Origin: Zhongshania aliphaticivorans
Lineage (GTDB): Bacteria > Pseudomonadota > Gammaproteobacteria > Pseudomonadales > Spongiibacteraceae
NCBI RefSeq assembly: GCF_902705875.1
Contig: NZ_CACSIK010000001.1
Coordinates: forward strand, 1,814,615-1,878,614
Length of the DNA stretch: 64,000 nucleotides
Direction: 5' to 3'
Position 1 is the first letter of the stretch. Each line of letters opens with the position of its first letter. The notes under the pieces are model-generated. The model saw nothing but the letters and a program-made list of their open reading frames with translations, had not been told where the DNA came from and did no database searches. Below, piece by piece: positions 37,924 through 47,700 of this stretch. Position numbers and translations under genes: made by a program.

Positions 37924-39944
37924 TGCGCAATCCCCGTTTTCAGTTTCGCTTCAGCGGCAATTAAGAAATTACCAGACGTGATTACCTGTTCACCGCCGGA
38001 TAAGCCCGCTGTAATTTCTATCCAGCCTTTTGTTCTCTGGCCAGTGTTGACTAAGACGGGTTTTATTTTTCCCTCGCTTCCTAAATCCACAAAGACAACA
38101 CGGGTTTCTCCCGCAATCATGACGGCTTCGTCTGGCACCCAAAGGCGTTTACCTAATTCCTTGTTGAAGTGAACCTGAGCGTACATATCCGGCCTGAGCT
38201 CGCCATCGCTGTTGTCGAGAATTAATCGAATGCGAGTGGTGCGGGTGAGGGGATTGACGCTTGGGTAAATGTAATCGATTTTTGCGGGGTACTCTCGCTC
38301 ACTGAGGTTTCGCATGTTAACAGTCGCAGACATCCCCTTTTTCAGTAACAGCAAGTCATCTTCATAGACTTCGGCTTCAACCCAAACAGTCGAGAGATCA
38401 GCCAATTGCAGCAGCATACTGCCGGCTTTCGCATAGCTGCCACTCACGATGGATTTATTCACCACGACGCCACTTTTCTCGGCGTAAATTGGCAGAAACT
38501 CGATTGGCGTACCGCGCTGCTCTAGTGCGCGTATGTCAGCATTAGAAATATTCCATAGACTTAAGCGGGAGCGGGCGGCCTTTAGCAAGCTGTCGTCTGA
38601 TCCACGACTTGCTAATCGACCTCGAGTTTCTAAATATTCTTGTTGTGCTGTTAGCAGTTCTGGGCTGTAAACCGTGAACAGTACTTGGCCACGCTCGACA
38701 CGGGCACCAATAAAATCCGCTTTTAACTCACCAATCCAGGTATCGAATTTCAAATTTATTTCGCTAGCACTGTGCTGGTCGTAGGCAATACGTCCCACCG
38801 CCGTGATCGATTTACTGAGCTCTCTATATTCTGCTGTCGCCGTTTTTACGCCGATTAATTGTCTTCTGCGAGCATCAATACTAATGACTCCAGACTGCGT
38901 TTGTTGTTTGCTGACCGGCACTAAATCCATGCCGCAGATAGGGCAAGATCCCGGGGCGGCCGCGCGAACTGAGGTATGCATTGAACAGGTGTAATGCGAA
39001 ATTCCCGCAGGTGTTGCTGTTGCAGCATGTAACTCGCTGCTGCCAGTTTGGCCGGTCAGAATTAAATCGCCGTGGCCCAGTAAGTCACTGGATACGTCGA
39101 TAGCAAAGTCGTAATCCCCTGCTTGTGGTAGGACAATAGTGCCGTGGTAATGGCCATCCGTACTTGGCAGCAACGCCACAAGGGCGGCATTGTCTTGCGC
39201 TGGAGTGTCCTCGGCACCGGGGTTTGTCATCGACTGCTCAAGTGCTGATTTGACTAACAGGCGAACATCGAGATTGTTCAGCACATTATTCTGCCTGTCC
39301 TGCACAGTAATTATCAGCGGATTATCACCTTGACGGAGTTTGGCATTTTCTAATAACGCCACGTTGATAAGGTATTTGCCAACGGTATAGAAACCTTGCT
39401 TATTTAAACTGAGGTCGACACCTGGCGTAGAGGGAAATGTGGTTTGGTTGTCGTTGACGGGCATTTCACCGGCCATTGATACGCCGCCGCCACTAATAGT
39501 GAGGCCTGAGCGTCCAGTCGCCATATCAAAACTGAGATCGGCTGACTTATTGTCTTTGCTGATCTGTAATTTTAATGGCCATTCACCGCGCATAGCGAGG
39601 TCGAATTCGGCAGTGTAAATGCCGGGTGAAACCTCATTAAATACCACGGGAGCGCGCATTGATGGCATGCTGCCCATTGCGGCCATTTCTGCCTGCCCGC
39701 GAATTTTTGCCTCGGGAATGGGGTTTCCCTTGGTGTCTCTCAATCGCAAAATGGCAGTGTTATTGCCCACTGCGGGGAGGTCATCCTTGAATGCAATGGC
39801 GATGTGATAATCGTCCGTCCGATATTCTTTTGCATCATTCATTTGCTGAGTGAAGGCATCGGTAGATGAACGATAAACATAGCTAAAATAACTTAAAGCC
39901 ACGACCAAAATAATTATGATGCTGACAAGAAATCGCTGTTTCAT
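37917..39944 (-). CDS. cusB: CusB-type adaptor fused to N-terminal beta domains and an HMBD
   Basis: Periplasmic adaptor of the Cus pump, unusually long at 675 residues (E. coli CusB has about 400). A signal anchor (about 7-26) is followed by a FixH/YtkA-like beta domain (about 45-130, DYHIAIAFKDDLPAVG... SPGIYTAEF), a second similar domain (about 185-310, YLINVALLENAKLRQG... DGHYHGTIVLPQAGDY), then a heavy-metal-binding domain YTCSMHTSVRAAAPGSCPICGMDLVPV (about 322-348), and last the adaptor core with RRQLIGVKTA, KSGVVVNKSIVSGSYAKAG and RLILDNSDGELRPDMYAQV. It overlaps cusC by four bases and cusA by seven. The added domains may trap periplasmic copper for the pump; that is inferred. Confidence 0.92.
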   Translation of the reverse strand: MKQRFLVSIIIILVVALSYFSYVYRSSTDAFTQQMNDAKEYRTDDYHIAIAFKDDLPAVGNNTAILRLRDTKGNPIPEAKIRGQAEMAAMGSMPSMRAPVVFNEVSPGIYTAEFDLAMRGEWPLKLQISKDNKSADLSFDMATGRSGLTISGGGVSMAGEMPVNDNQTTFPSTPGVDLSLNKQGFYTVGKYLINVALLENAKLRQGDNPLIITVQDRQNNVLNNLDVRLLVKSALEQSMTNPGAEDTPAQDNAALVALLPSTDGHYHGTIVLPQAGDYDFAIDVSSDLLGHGDLILTGQTGSSELHAATATPAGISHYTCSMHTSVRAAAPGSCPICGMDLVPVSKQQTQSGVISIDARRRQLIGVKTATAEYRELSKSITAVGRIAYDQHSASEINLKFDTWIGELKADFIGARVERGQVLFTVYSPELLTAQQEYLETRGRLASRGSDDSLLKAARSRLSLWNISNADIRALEQRGTPIEFLPIYAEKSGVVVNKSIVSGSYAKAGSMLLQLADLSTVWVEAEVYEDDLLLLKKGMSATVNMRNLSEREYPAKIDYIYPSVNPLTRTTRIRLILDNSDGELRPDMYAQVHFNKELGKRLWVPDEAVMIAGETRVVFVDLGSEGKIKPVLVNTGQRTKGWIEITAGLSGGEQVITSGNFLIAAEAKLKTGIAQW

Positions 39945-41365
39945 TGTGCGTGCTCCGAGGTGGCATTTGGTTTGATTTTTGCGGTAGCGCTATTTTGACT
40001 TGCCGCCATGTTGCTATTTTGTTGCTGGCTATATTTGGACAAGGCCAACGGTCCGCCGAGCGTGTTCTCAAGTGCGGCTTTTGCAATTAGGTAATCAGCG
40101 CGAGCACGCTGTAAGCTCAATTCGGCATCGAGATGAACTTGCTCGGCGCTTATCAATTCACTAAAACGGCCGCCCCCTGCGCCATAGGCAGCCCGCGTCG
40201 CGCTAAGATTCTCGGCTGTTCTCGGTAATAAATCGTGCTCATAGAGGGCAATGGTATGCAGTGCTTCGTTGACGAGGACACGGGCTTCTTCTAAATCTCC
40301 CAGCACCTGCGAGCGCAGCTCATCTAATTCAGATTGCCAGCCAACGGTATTCGCCCGGGACTCATCCCTAGCCGCGCGATATTTATCCCGCCCTAGCGGT
40401 AAGTTAATACCAATACCGACTACCCAGCGTTTGGCTGTTTCATCCCAAAGGCTGTTATAGCCAGTGAATAATTTAAAATCTGGATAGAAGTCTTTATCAG
40501 CCAGTTGTTCCCTGTCGCGACTTGCTGCTATTTGTTGCTTGGCAGCGGCTAGACCTGGGTGCTGACTCAGGGCGATAAGCCGTAGTGTATCGAAATCAGG
40601 GATTGCCGTTGGCGGGGGGAGAGCGTTTGAAAGCGCAATGTCCGCGGTTGTACTGCGATTGAGCAAGGTGTTTATTTGCGCACGCAGGGTCGCCAATTGC
40701 CGTCGCAATTGAACGCTTCGGTGGCGAATATGCTGAAGCTCTACCTCTGCGAGCAGCACGTCTGGTTGATTGGTTATCCCCGCGGCGTAACGCGCTTCTG
40801 CCACGCGACGAAGTTCATCAACTAAGGTGCTATTGCGCTCATTAATGGTAATGGCCTGATGAATGTAGTTCCACTGCGCATAGTAGCTGAGCGCCACTGT
40901 ACGTAGCTCTAGCCGCCGCAGCGCGAGATTACCACGCTCCGCCTCCGCTGTTTTAGTCGCAGCGTCGCCGCGCAAACGAAGCTTTCCCAGCCATGGAAGC
41001 GTTTGCGTTAATTCCACTCGAACATTGCTGCCGCGCCCGTTCGGCGAGTTGTAACCGCCGATGGTGTCGGGGGCAACCGCAGTAAACAGCTGTGGGTCGG
41101 GCAAGGCAGTAGACTGAACGATTCGTGCTTCAGCCCCTTGAATCGCAGCTTCAAGGGCAGTTATTCCAGGGTTGGCACGCAGCGCTTCGTCAACGAGCGC
41201 CTGGGCAGACATTACTGCCCCCGATGACGATGACAGCGTTACCGAGCGGGTGTATTCCTCAGCTGCATACAGTGCTGGGGCAAAAATCAGAGACAACACG
41301 GCGACGACCGCAACAACAAAACGTCGGGACAGGGCGGCGATACACCACCAATATTGGGCGAACAT
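39941..41365 (-). CDS. cusC: CusC-type outer-membrane efflux channel
   Basis: TolC-family outer-membrane duct of the Cus pump, about 474 residues. A signal peptide (ending APALYA) is followed by two OEP repeats; ARIVQSTALPDPQLFTAVAPDTIGGYN and FTGYNSLWDETAKRWVVGIGINLPLGRDKYRAARDE are the recognisable blocks, and GAGGGRFSELISAEQVHLDAELSLQRARADYLIAKAALENTLGGPL closes the second repeat. It lacks a lipobox cysteine, unlike E. coli CusC. The ATG at 41365 has GAGG seven bases upstream and is preferred over a TTG two codons earlier. The gene is coupled to cusB by an ATGA overlap. Confidence 0.92.
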   Translation of the reverse strand: MFAQYWWCIAALSRRFVVAVVAVLSLIFAPALYAAEEYTRSVTLSSSSGAVMSAQALVDEALRANPGITALEAAIQGAEARIVQSTALPDPQLFTAVAPDTIGGYNSPNGRGSNVRVELTQTLPWLGKLRLRGDAATKTAEAERGNLALRRLELRTVALSYYAQWNYIHQAITINERNSTLVDELRRVAEARYAAGITNQPDVLLAEVELQHIRHRSVQLRRQLATLRAQINTLLNRSTTADIALSNALPPPTAIPDFDTLRLIALSQHPGLAAAKQQIAASRDREQLADKDFYPDFKLFTGYNSLWDETAKRWVVGIGINLPLGRDKYRAARDESRANTVGWQSELDELRSQVLGDLEEARVLVNEALHTIALYEHDLLPRTAENLSATRAAYGAGGGRFSELISAEQVHLDAELSLQRARADYLIAKAALENTLGGPLALSKYSQQQNSNMAASQNSATAKIKPNATSEHAQ

Positions 41366-41403
41366 AAGCAATCCTCATAAAATACCTTTTGCTTGGCGCT
41401 ATA

Positions 41404-41440
41404 AATAGGCCAAACCACGCACCGTTGTCCGGTGCCTATT
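41404..41440 (-). promoter_or_regulatory. two mutually exclusive hairpins before cusC
   Basis: An inner stem (GCACCG 41419-41424 with CGGTGC 41430-41435) overlaps an outer stem (AATAGGC 41404-41410 with GCCTATT 41434-41440). They share bases 41434-41435, so the full forms of both cannot coexist. The site lies between the CzcI-like gene and cusC. It may be a leader or partial terminator; no T-run is present. Confidence 0.4.
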
Positions 41441-41446
41441 AGTAAA

Positions 41447-41815
41447 TTATGAAAATTTTGGGGGTCGGTGCAGTAAGCGTTGAAACGCTGGATTGGGCGG
41501 AAGCGGGAGGGAGAATGTCGGGGATGCCGGTATTTTCTCTAGTGCTGCGATAGGGAGGGGTGGTAGAAAACTTGCCGTTAGTCCGCCAATGCCACAATCG
41601 ATGTTTTCACAGCTATTATTGCTATCCACACAGCAGCAGTTTGCTGGTGTATCGCAATCACCCTGCATATCAGTGGTTTGCATGTTCGGCGTCATGTGCT
41701 CAGCCGCAACGGCCGTTGTTGGATCACAATAGGCCGCCTGCAATACGCTGCCCCAGCCCGATGTGGTAAACAACATCAGCGAAAGGATAAGTATGTAGGT
41801 GAGGCGCTTTTTCAT
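41447..41815 (-). CDS. CzcI-like small Cys-rich exported protein (3)
   Basis: A 122-residue exported protein at the head of the cus operon, in the same position that the other two CzcI-like genes hold before czcC. It has a signal peptide (about 1-27), then AAYCDPTTAVAAEH, the cysteine cluster GDCDTPANCCCVDSNNSCENIDCG (about 53-76) and the tail FQRLLHRPPKFS. It is richer in Cys and poorer in His than the czc versions, which fits a monovalent copper/silver setting. The RPP tail is the shared mark of the three. Function is unknown; a metal-binding or signalling role for the pump is inferred. Confidence 0.65.
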   Translation of the reverse strand: MKKRLTYILILSLMLFTTSGWGSVLQAAYCDPTTAVAAEHMTPNMQTTDMQGDCDTPANCCCVDSNNSCENIDCGIGGLTASFLPPLPIAALEKIPASPTFSLPLPPNPAFQRLLHRPPKFS

Positions 41816-41909
41816 TCGACGATTTTATTCTTTCCCTGCTTGAGCTGCAAGACGTTCATTTCAGATGGCTTTTTAGAATTACCATGAGGAGGTCATAGCT
41901 ATAAATTAT

Positions 41910-41929
41910 CCGATACGGTGACGTATTGG
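41910..41929 (+). repeat. palindrome upstream of complete integrase (copy 1)
   Basis: Arms CCGATAC and GTATTGG around GGTGAC, followed by AAATAG. The block is 73 bp before the integrase start. A second copy with conserved flank (TATTGGAAATAG) precedes the broken integrase paralogue at 48.1 kb. The conserved position suggests an operator or the recombinase's own core site. Confidence 0.6.
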
Positions 41930-42002
41930 AAATAGGGCGTGAGGGGTGCTAGAATACTGATAGTCGACTATATACTCTTATCTGTAGATATCAGGAAAAT
42001 CC

Positions 42003-43235
42003 ATGGCTATTCCTAAACCTGTCCCGCTGTACCCGACATACAAAGACCTCAAAGCTGTAAAGCTTGAAGAGTTTCCCGACCTCGCAGCCGTGTTAGCCGA
42101 TACCGATCAATGGAAATCTAAAGCGTGGCTATGGGGTCAGGAATTTCTATCTTATATTGGTCGCAACAAATCAGAACACACATTCACGCGATTTCGTTCT
42201 GAAGTCGAGAAATTTCTGCTCTGGGCATTTCTCATCAAAAATAAGCCAATCGACCAATACCGAAAAGCCGATATTTTAGAATATGCAGATTTCTGCTGGC
42301 GACCGCCATTAACGTGGATATGTTTATCGAATGTTGAGAAGTTTCTGATTAAAGGCGGCCTGTACATAAGTAACTCTGAATGGGCACCATTCCGGCTGAT
42401 GATTGCCAAAGGCGACATATCAAAGCCGGACAAGAAAAAATACCGTCCCTCGCAAGAAACCTTACAAGCGACGTTTACCGCCGTTAATGCCTTCTATAAA
42501 CATCTAACTGATGAAGAATACTGCTACGGCAACCCTGTTCAATTAGCCAAGAAGGATTGTCGATATTTGATCAAAGATGCACAGGTCAAGGACGTAAAAC
42601 GCTTAACGGAAGACCAGTGGAATTTCCTGCTGGAGGTTGCTCATACCATGGCCGATGACGACTCGCGATATGAACGAAACCTGTTTCTCATTGCATCATT
42701 AAAAACCCTTTTTCTGCGCATTTCTGAGTACTCAGATCGCGCAGAATGGTCGCCCACCATGAGTCACTTTTGGAAGGATAATGACAATAATTGGTGGTTG
42801 AAGATCTATGGTAAGGGTCGAAAAGTCCGAGATATTACGGTTCCACCGAGCTTTCTAAGCTATTTAACGCGCTACCGGCTCTACCGAGGCTTAAATAAGC
42901 TGCCTGTACCTGGTGAAAACCACCCTATTATTGAAAAACTCCGAGGCCGTGGGGGAATGACGGCGCGACAATTATCAAGATTAGTGCAGGAAGTATTCGA
43001 CCAAGCGTACGAACAAATGAAGGCACGCTATGGTGAAGACAATGCTAGTAATTTTAAAGAAGCGACGTCACATTGGTTGCGGCATACAGGTGCGAGTTTA
43101 GAGATTGAGCGCGGCCGCTCACTTAAAGATGTATCCGAGGATTTGGGCCATGCGAGCATGTCTACGACTGACACCGTGTATGTTCAGGCAGATGACAAAA
43201 AGCGTGCAGCTAGTGGTAAAGAGCGGAAAGTTTAG
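42003..43235 (+). CDS. tyrosine site-specific recombinase, 410 aa
   Basis: Phage-integrase-family recombinase with a long N-terminal part (about 1-200, including the core-binding domain FLSYIGRNKSEHTFTRFRSEVEKFLLWAF) and a C-terminal catalytic domain. Active-site residues are Arg in TLFLRISEYSD (about 239), HxxR in SHWLRHTGASL (about 359), His in LGHASMSTTD (about 383) and Tyr in TVYVQADDK (about 393). The start is the ATG after a GGAAAATCC leader. An N-terminal fragment of a close paralogue lies on the opposite strand at 47957-48136. The gene borders the metal island on the right as the 316-residue recombinase does on the left, but the two enzymes belong to different subgroups. Confidence 0.92.
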   Translation: MAIPKPVPLYPTYKDLKAVKLEEFPDLAAVLADTDQWKSKAWLWGQEFLSYIGRNKSEHTFTRFRSEVEKFLLWAFLIKNKPIDQYRKADILEYADFCWRPPLTWICLSNVEKFLIKGGLYISNSEWAPFRLMIAKGDISKPDKKKYRPSQETLQATFTAVNAFYKHLTDEEYCYGNPVQLAKKDCRYLIKDAQVKDVKRLTEDQWNFLLEVAHTMADDDSRYERNLFLIASLKTLFLRISEYSDRAEWSPTMSHFWKDNDNNWWLKIYGKGRKVRDITVPPSFLSYLTRYRLYRGLNKLPVPGENHPIIEKLRGRGGMTARQLSRLVQEVFDQAYEQMKARYGEDNASNFKEATSHWLRHTGASLEIERGRSLKDVSEDLGHASMSTTDTVYVQADDKKRAASGKERKV

Positions 43236-43732
43236 CTGAGTAAAACTCATCATTTTTCAGTAAGATAATGAATATTCTGAGATAAAATAGTCAAAATCAC
43301 TCAGTACCCCTAAAACCTCTACTCAGTGCTTAAATTAAGATAATTTCTTTTAAATCAATACATTACTGTAGCCTATCGCTGAAATAGGCTTAATCCCGAC
43401 CAATCCCCATATTAGTCCTATCCCTCGATGGCTATATGTTTTGGGCGTCGTCAAGTAAAAGTGCGAAGAAAGCCGGAGCATTCTTTAATACTCGACACCA
43501 GACCATAGCGATTCCGGCCGCGTCACTGGCGGCTAATCATGGAATCGCAAGTAACGTGCAAGGCCAAGAGCTACCCGCCCGCATTTGGTTTCCACACGCT
43601 GAAGCCGTTTGTCCAGTTACTGAGATGAAACTGTATGCAAGTCAATATGATTGGACAGTAACCCTCTTGATACTTCCGAAAGTTGCCAGCGTTTGGGAGC
43701 CGTGCCGTGGTGAGTAAAACTAGGGTATGTGA
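43236..43732. other. 497-bp region between integrase and SprT-like gene
   Basis: I find no convincing gene here. It includes GTCGTCAAGTA (43447-43457), repeated directly at 47967-47977 beside the end of the second transposase unit. A 93-codon open frame (43436-43717) has no recognisable features and is probably not translated. Confidence 0.5.
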
Positions 43733-44560
43733 TTAGAATATAAGCTCTCCCTCAAAGCTACAATTGCAATCTCCGCATGTTAAATTTAAATTCGGTCGCC
43801 CATAAACAATAACATCGCAGCCCGGGCACTTGTATCTAATGCGCGTTTTTCGTTTTGGAATATCGTGTATTTGTAGCTCGTCAGGCAAAAGTGGTTTTCT
43901 ACCTTCAAGGGAGATAGTCGGTATCTGCTCGGAAACCTGCTCATAATCCGTAACATTATTTGCATAAAGTTGGACTAGATCTTTTTCACCACGAGCGGTA
44001 CTGGGTTCTTCAAAAACATTGCCTGTTGTCTCAGGTAAGCGCCCTGCTATCACCGGTTCGAATAACCTCGGTAAGGCTTTCCGGTCAACCCAAGTTAGGT
44101 GGAGTTCGTCATTTGCCTCTAATTCACCAAAAACTTTCAGGAAGCGTCCGTCTTTCAATATGTAATCGCTCATAAACTGGCCTGTTATCTTCCCTCCAGG
44201 CTCTCCTGTAGAGCTAGGCATAAGACCAATATCAATCATTTTCTTTGCCCACTCCAGATTGTGATAAAACTTACGACCTGGGGTACCATGAATATGTTGC
44301 CAACAATGCACCATTTCATGCACCAACGTCTGCATAACTTCGATGAGCCTTGAGCTCGCGATATATGATGGATTTATCGAAATTTCGCTAACTATACTAC
44401 CCTGTGCGTCACTCCACCGATCCCCCGCAAAATACCCCATCACACCAGGCTTTCGCTGCACGGTAAAAATAACAGGGGGCAATGAGCTCTCAAACAGCCT
44501 CTCATTGAAAAGGTCATAGGCGATTTGAAGAGATTGGTATAATTCTGATGTTGGATTCAT
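43733..44560 (-). CDS. SprT-like zinc metalloprotease-domain protein
   Basis: A 275-residue protein with a SprT-like domain in its first half: YDLFNERLFESSLPPVIFTVQ is the family opening, and TLVHEMVHCWQHIHGTPGRKFYHNLEWAKKM (about 86-116) gives HEMVH (HExxH) and the GxxFH-type third ligand. The C terminus is a zinc ribbon (RYKCPGCDVIVYGRPNLNLTCGDCNCSFEG, about 241-270). SprT/Spartan relatives cleave DNA-bound proteins or act in DNA repair. It diverges from the Tn3-family transposase and appears to be part of the same element, so a role in clearing protein from transposition intermediates, or simple cargo, is possible. Both ideas are inferred. Confidence 0.88.
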   Translation of the reverse strand: MNPTSELYQSLQIAYDLFNERLFESSLPPVIFTVQRKPGVMGYFAGDRWSDAQGSIVSEISINPSYIASSRLIEVMQTLVHEMVHCWQHIHGTPGRKFYHNLEWAKKMIDIGLMPSSTGEPGGKITGQFMSDYILKDGRFLKVFGELEANDELHLTWVDRKALPRLFEPVIAGRLPETTGNVFEEPSTARGEKDLVQLYANNVTDYEQVSEQIPTISLEGRKPLLPDELQIHDIPKRKTRIRYKCPGCDVIVYGRPNLNLTCGDCNCSFEGELIF

Positions 44561-44570
44561 CTGTATATGA

Positions 44571-44682
44571 TGTACACAACGAAGTAAAAAGGGAAATAAT
44601 CTGCCTGCATTCGTTATTCTATTACGTTATAAAAAAACTGTATTATATAGCTAAAATAAAAGAATATTGTAGTGTACACAAC
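44571..44682. repeat. direct TGTACACAAC repeats in the SprT-like/tnpA divergent promoter region
   Basis: TGTACACAAC occurs at 44571-44580 and 44673-44682, both on the plus strand, 102 bp apart in the AT-rich region between the divergent SprT-like and transposase genes. The palindromic TGTACA core suggests binding sites for a regulator, possibly element-encoded. Confidence 0.45.
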
Positions 44683-44775
44683 AAAACTTCATGATTTTAG
44701 TTATTTATATGTGATTTTTAATAGTAATATATTATAAAAAGAAGGTGTGTATTAACGATTGCGAATCAAATTACC

Positions 44776-47700
44776 ATGAAAGAGCAAAAAGAGCACATCC
44801 TAGATCCTACCCCTCGGAAATATTGGGATTCGTTTCCAAAGCTTGATTTACGACAGCGTAGCCTTTTCGCTTGTGATTCTGCAACGCAACGCGTAATGAA
44901 TAAAATTACTCAAGATGACTACAAGGTCGGGTTCTTACTCCAAGTTATCTATTTCACGCGCAAACGTCAGTTTTTTCCTGCGTCACACTTCCCCTTAGAA
45001 CATATTCGCGCTGCTAGAAAAGCTCTGGCTTTACCGATATCTGAATCACGGCTTATTTATCCAGCGGACGTTGCTTCTCGCCATAAGCGAAAAATACTTG
45101 AAGTGTACGATTGGCATACTTTTGATGGGCCTTTCAAACAACAGCTTATAAATGTCGCCCAGTCCCTCGTTGATAAAAGACGGCGTAAATCCGATATTGC
45201 ATATTTTTTATTAGACTACTGTTTGGATCAGCATCGAGAGGTACCATCGTATGCTGTGGTCCGAGATATAATACAAGCCAAATACCATGAATATGAGTCA
45301 AACATCGGCAAGGAAATCAGAAAAAGACTTACAGACGAGAATAATGCAGTCCTAACTCAGTTAGTGCATAACTCAGAGGAGTTCTTGTTACATCGCGACG
45401 TAAAACGAATTAATCAAGGGGTAAGGCGTCAAGACTGCATAATGAACGGCGATATATTAAATCGTTTCCAAAAACTGTACGTGGAATTTCACCACGTAAT
45501 AGATTCTATGCGCCTTACCCAAGAAGCAACAGAAGATCTTGCTATCTGGGTAAAGCAGGCAACAGTGCCACGAGTGAAAAAATTTCGAGATGTAGATAGG
45601 CGAAATTTACATCTTCTAGCCTACCTCCAGTACCAGTATTTCCACAGATCTGACGCTGCGGTCGACGCTTTCAAAAAGATTATCACTAGTCTAAAAAATA
45701 ACGCCAGCACCTATCAAAATAGAGAAAATGAAAGGCATGAAAAAGAGGTATTGGACGCTGCGGCTGCATTAACAAACGTAACGAGAAACAGCAAAGAGAT
45801 AGTTAGAAAAATAATAGAAATTGGAAATAATCCTACGAAGACAGATAAATCTAAAATTAAAGAAATTATTAGTTTAGCTGAAGCATTCATGCTGTCAGAT
45901 TTTGAAGATGTAGATGAAAAATTACAAAGGGTCGACGACGACGTCAAAAAACGACGCAATAAGCTTGATTACTACCATTACATATTTAGTCAGTCAAAAA
46001 CAATACAGGGCCGTGTCGGCCCCCTTCTGAAACACTTGGTCTTTGATGACGGTACAGATCCTCATTTAGCAGAAGCTCTGCACTCTTATCAAAAAGGACT
46101 ATCTAAGGTCACCGAACTCACGTCGATGGAATTCTTATCGACATCTGAACAAGCTTTAATTTTCCGTGAAGATGAGTTTTCCTCCACTGAGAAGTTTAAA
46201 ATTCTCTTGTTTATCAAGGTGTTTGAAAGTTTAAAAGACGAGTCATTATCTCTCAAATATAGCTACAAGTATCGACCGGCTGAGTCTTATTTCATACCTG
46301 CTGAATTTTGGAGGAAATCAAAAGATCAAATACTGACATCTACAACTTTGATGGCCTATAGAGACCCAATTACATACCTAGACTCAATCGGCGGCTCTGT
46401 TACAGAGCTTCTCAAGGAGGTTAATAACCGTATCAATGAAAATGAAAACCCTTATGTTAAATTCCATAAGGACGGATCTTGGTGGATCGACACGCCTGCG
46501 ACAAACTTTTCCACTGATCAATTCGTATCCAAATTATTGGGGGAAGACGCAAGCTTGAGCTTGTATCAAATGATTCATCAAATTAATTCGTTCACTAATT
46601 TCACTGATCAATTCGAACATAGCACTAAACGCTTTTCTAGCGAAGAATTTAAATTACCTCATGCTTATGCTGCGCTAATGAGCTTGGGTACAAATATTGG
46701 GCATCATCAAATGGCTAAAGCCTGCAATGGCATCACCCTTAAGCAACTTAGAGATATCGAATCTAATCGATTTTCTGTTTCTAATTTGAAAGGTGTAAAT
46801 GAGATGATTGTTAAACTTATTCAGAGTCTTACATTGCCAGGCATATACTCTGATGAGGAAGGACGGCTTCATACCTCAAGTGACGGCAGGAAAATGGTTG
46901 TCGCGGTGGATTCATTAATGGCTAATTTTTCTTACAAATACTATGGTAAAGACAAAGGAATAAGTGCTAATAGTTTTATTGATGAACAGCAGATATTTTT
47001 CAATGTAAATGTTCTCACCTCTTCCGAGCGAGAAGCGCCATATATGTTGGAAGGCATGGTTGAATCGAAGCGTACATTGTATCCAGAATCCAAATTCAAA
47101 AATAAATCTCACTTACATTCAACAGACACGCACGGCTATACCGAAGCAATTTTTTCCGCGATGCACTTCCTTGGCATTACGTTTGCTCCGCGTATAAAAT
47201 CAGTACAGCACCAAACTCTCTACGCTTACGATAGTGAGTCGCTTCAAAAAAATAGCAATTTCAGGGTAGCTCCTAAGACCAAGTTAAACAGGAAACTTAT
47301 TGTTAAACGGTGGGACGATATTCTAAGGCTAATGGCTAGCATCAAGATGAACTATGTTTCTGCTGCAGACATATTCCGAAAGCTATCCTCCAGCACTAAA
47401 GACACCGAGCTGTATCGCGCGGTTAAAGAATTTGGCCGGTTGCTGAAAACACATTTTTTGCTGCACTATATGAACGATCTGGATCTACGCCAGAGAATTG
47501 AAAAACAATTAAACAAGGTTGAGCTTGGTCAAAGTTTGTCCAGATCAATTTTTCACGGTCGTGGTAAACGACTATATGTTGGTGCAAAAGAGGATATAGA
47601 GAGGGTTCTTCTTTGCAGTACTATTCTACAAAATATAGTTATAGCATGGAATTATTTGTATCTATCAGATTATTTACTCTCAATAGGCGATAGTGAACAG

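Noticed and set aside
43436..43717. 93-codon plus-strand open frame
   Set aside because: No motif, no ribosome-binding site and no similarity that I recognise; it contains the repeat bordering the transposase unit.
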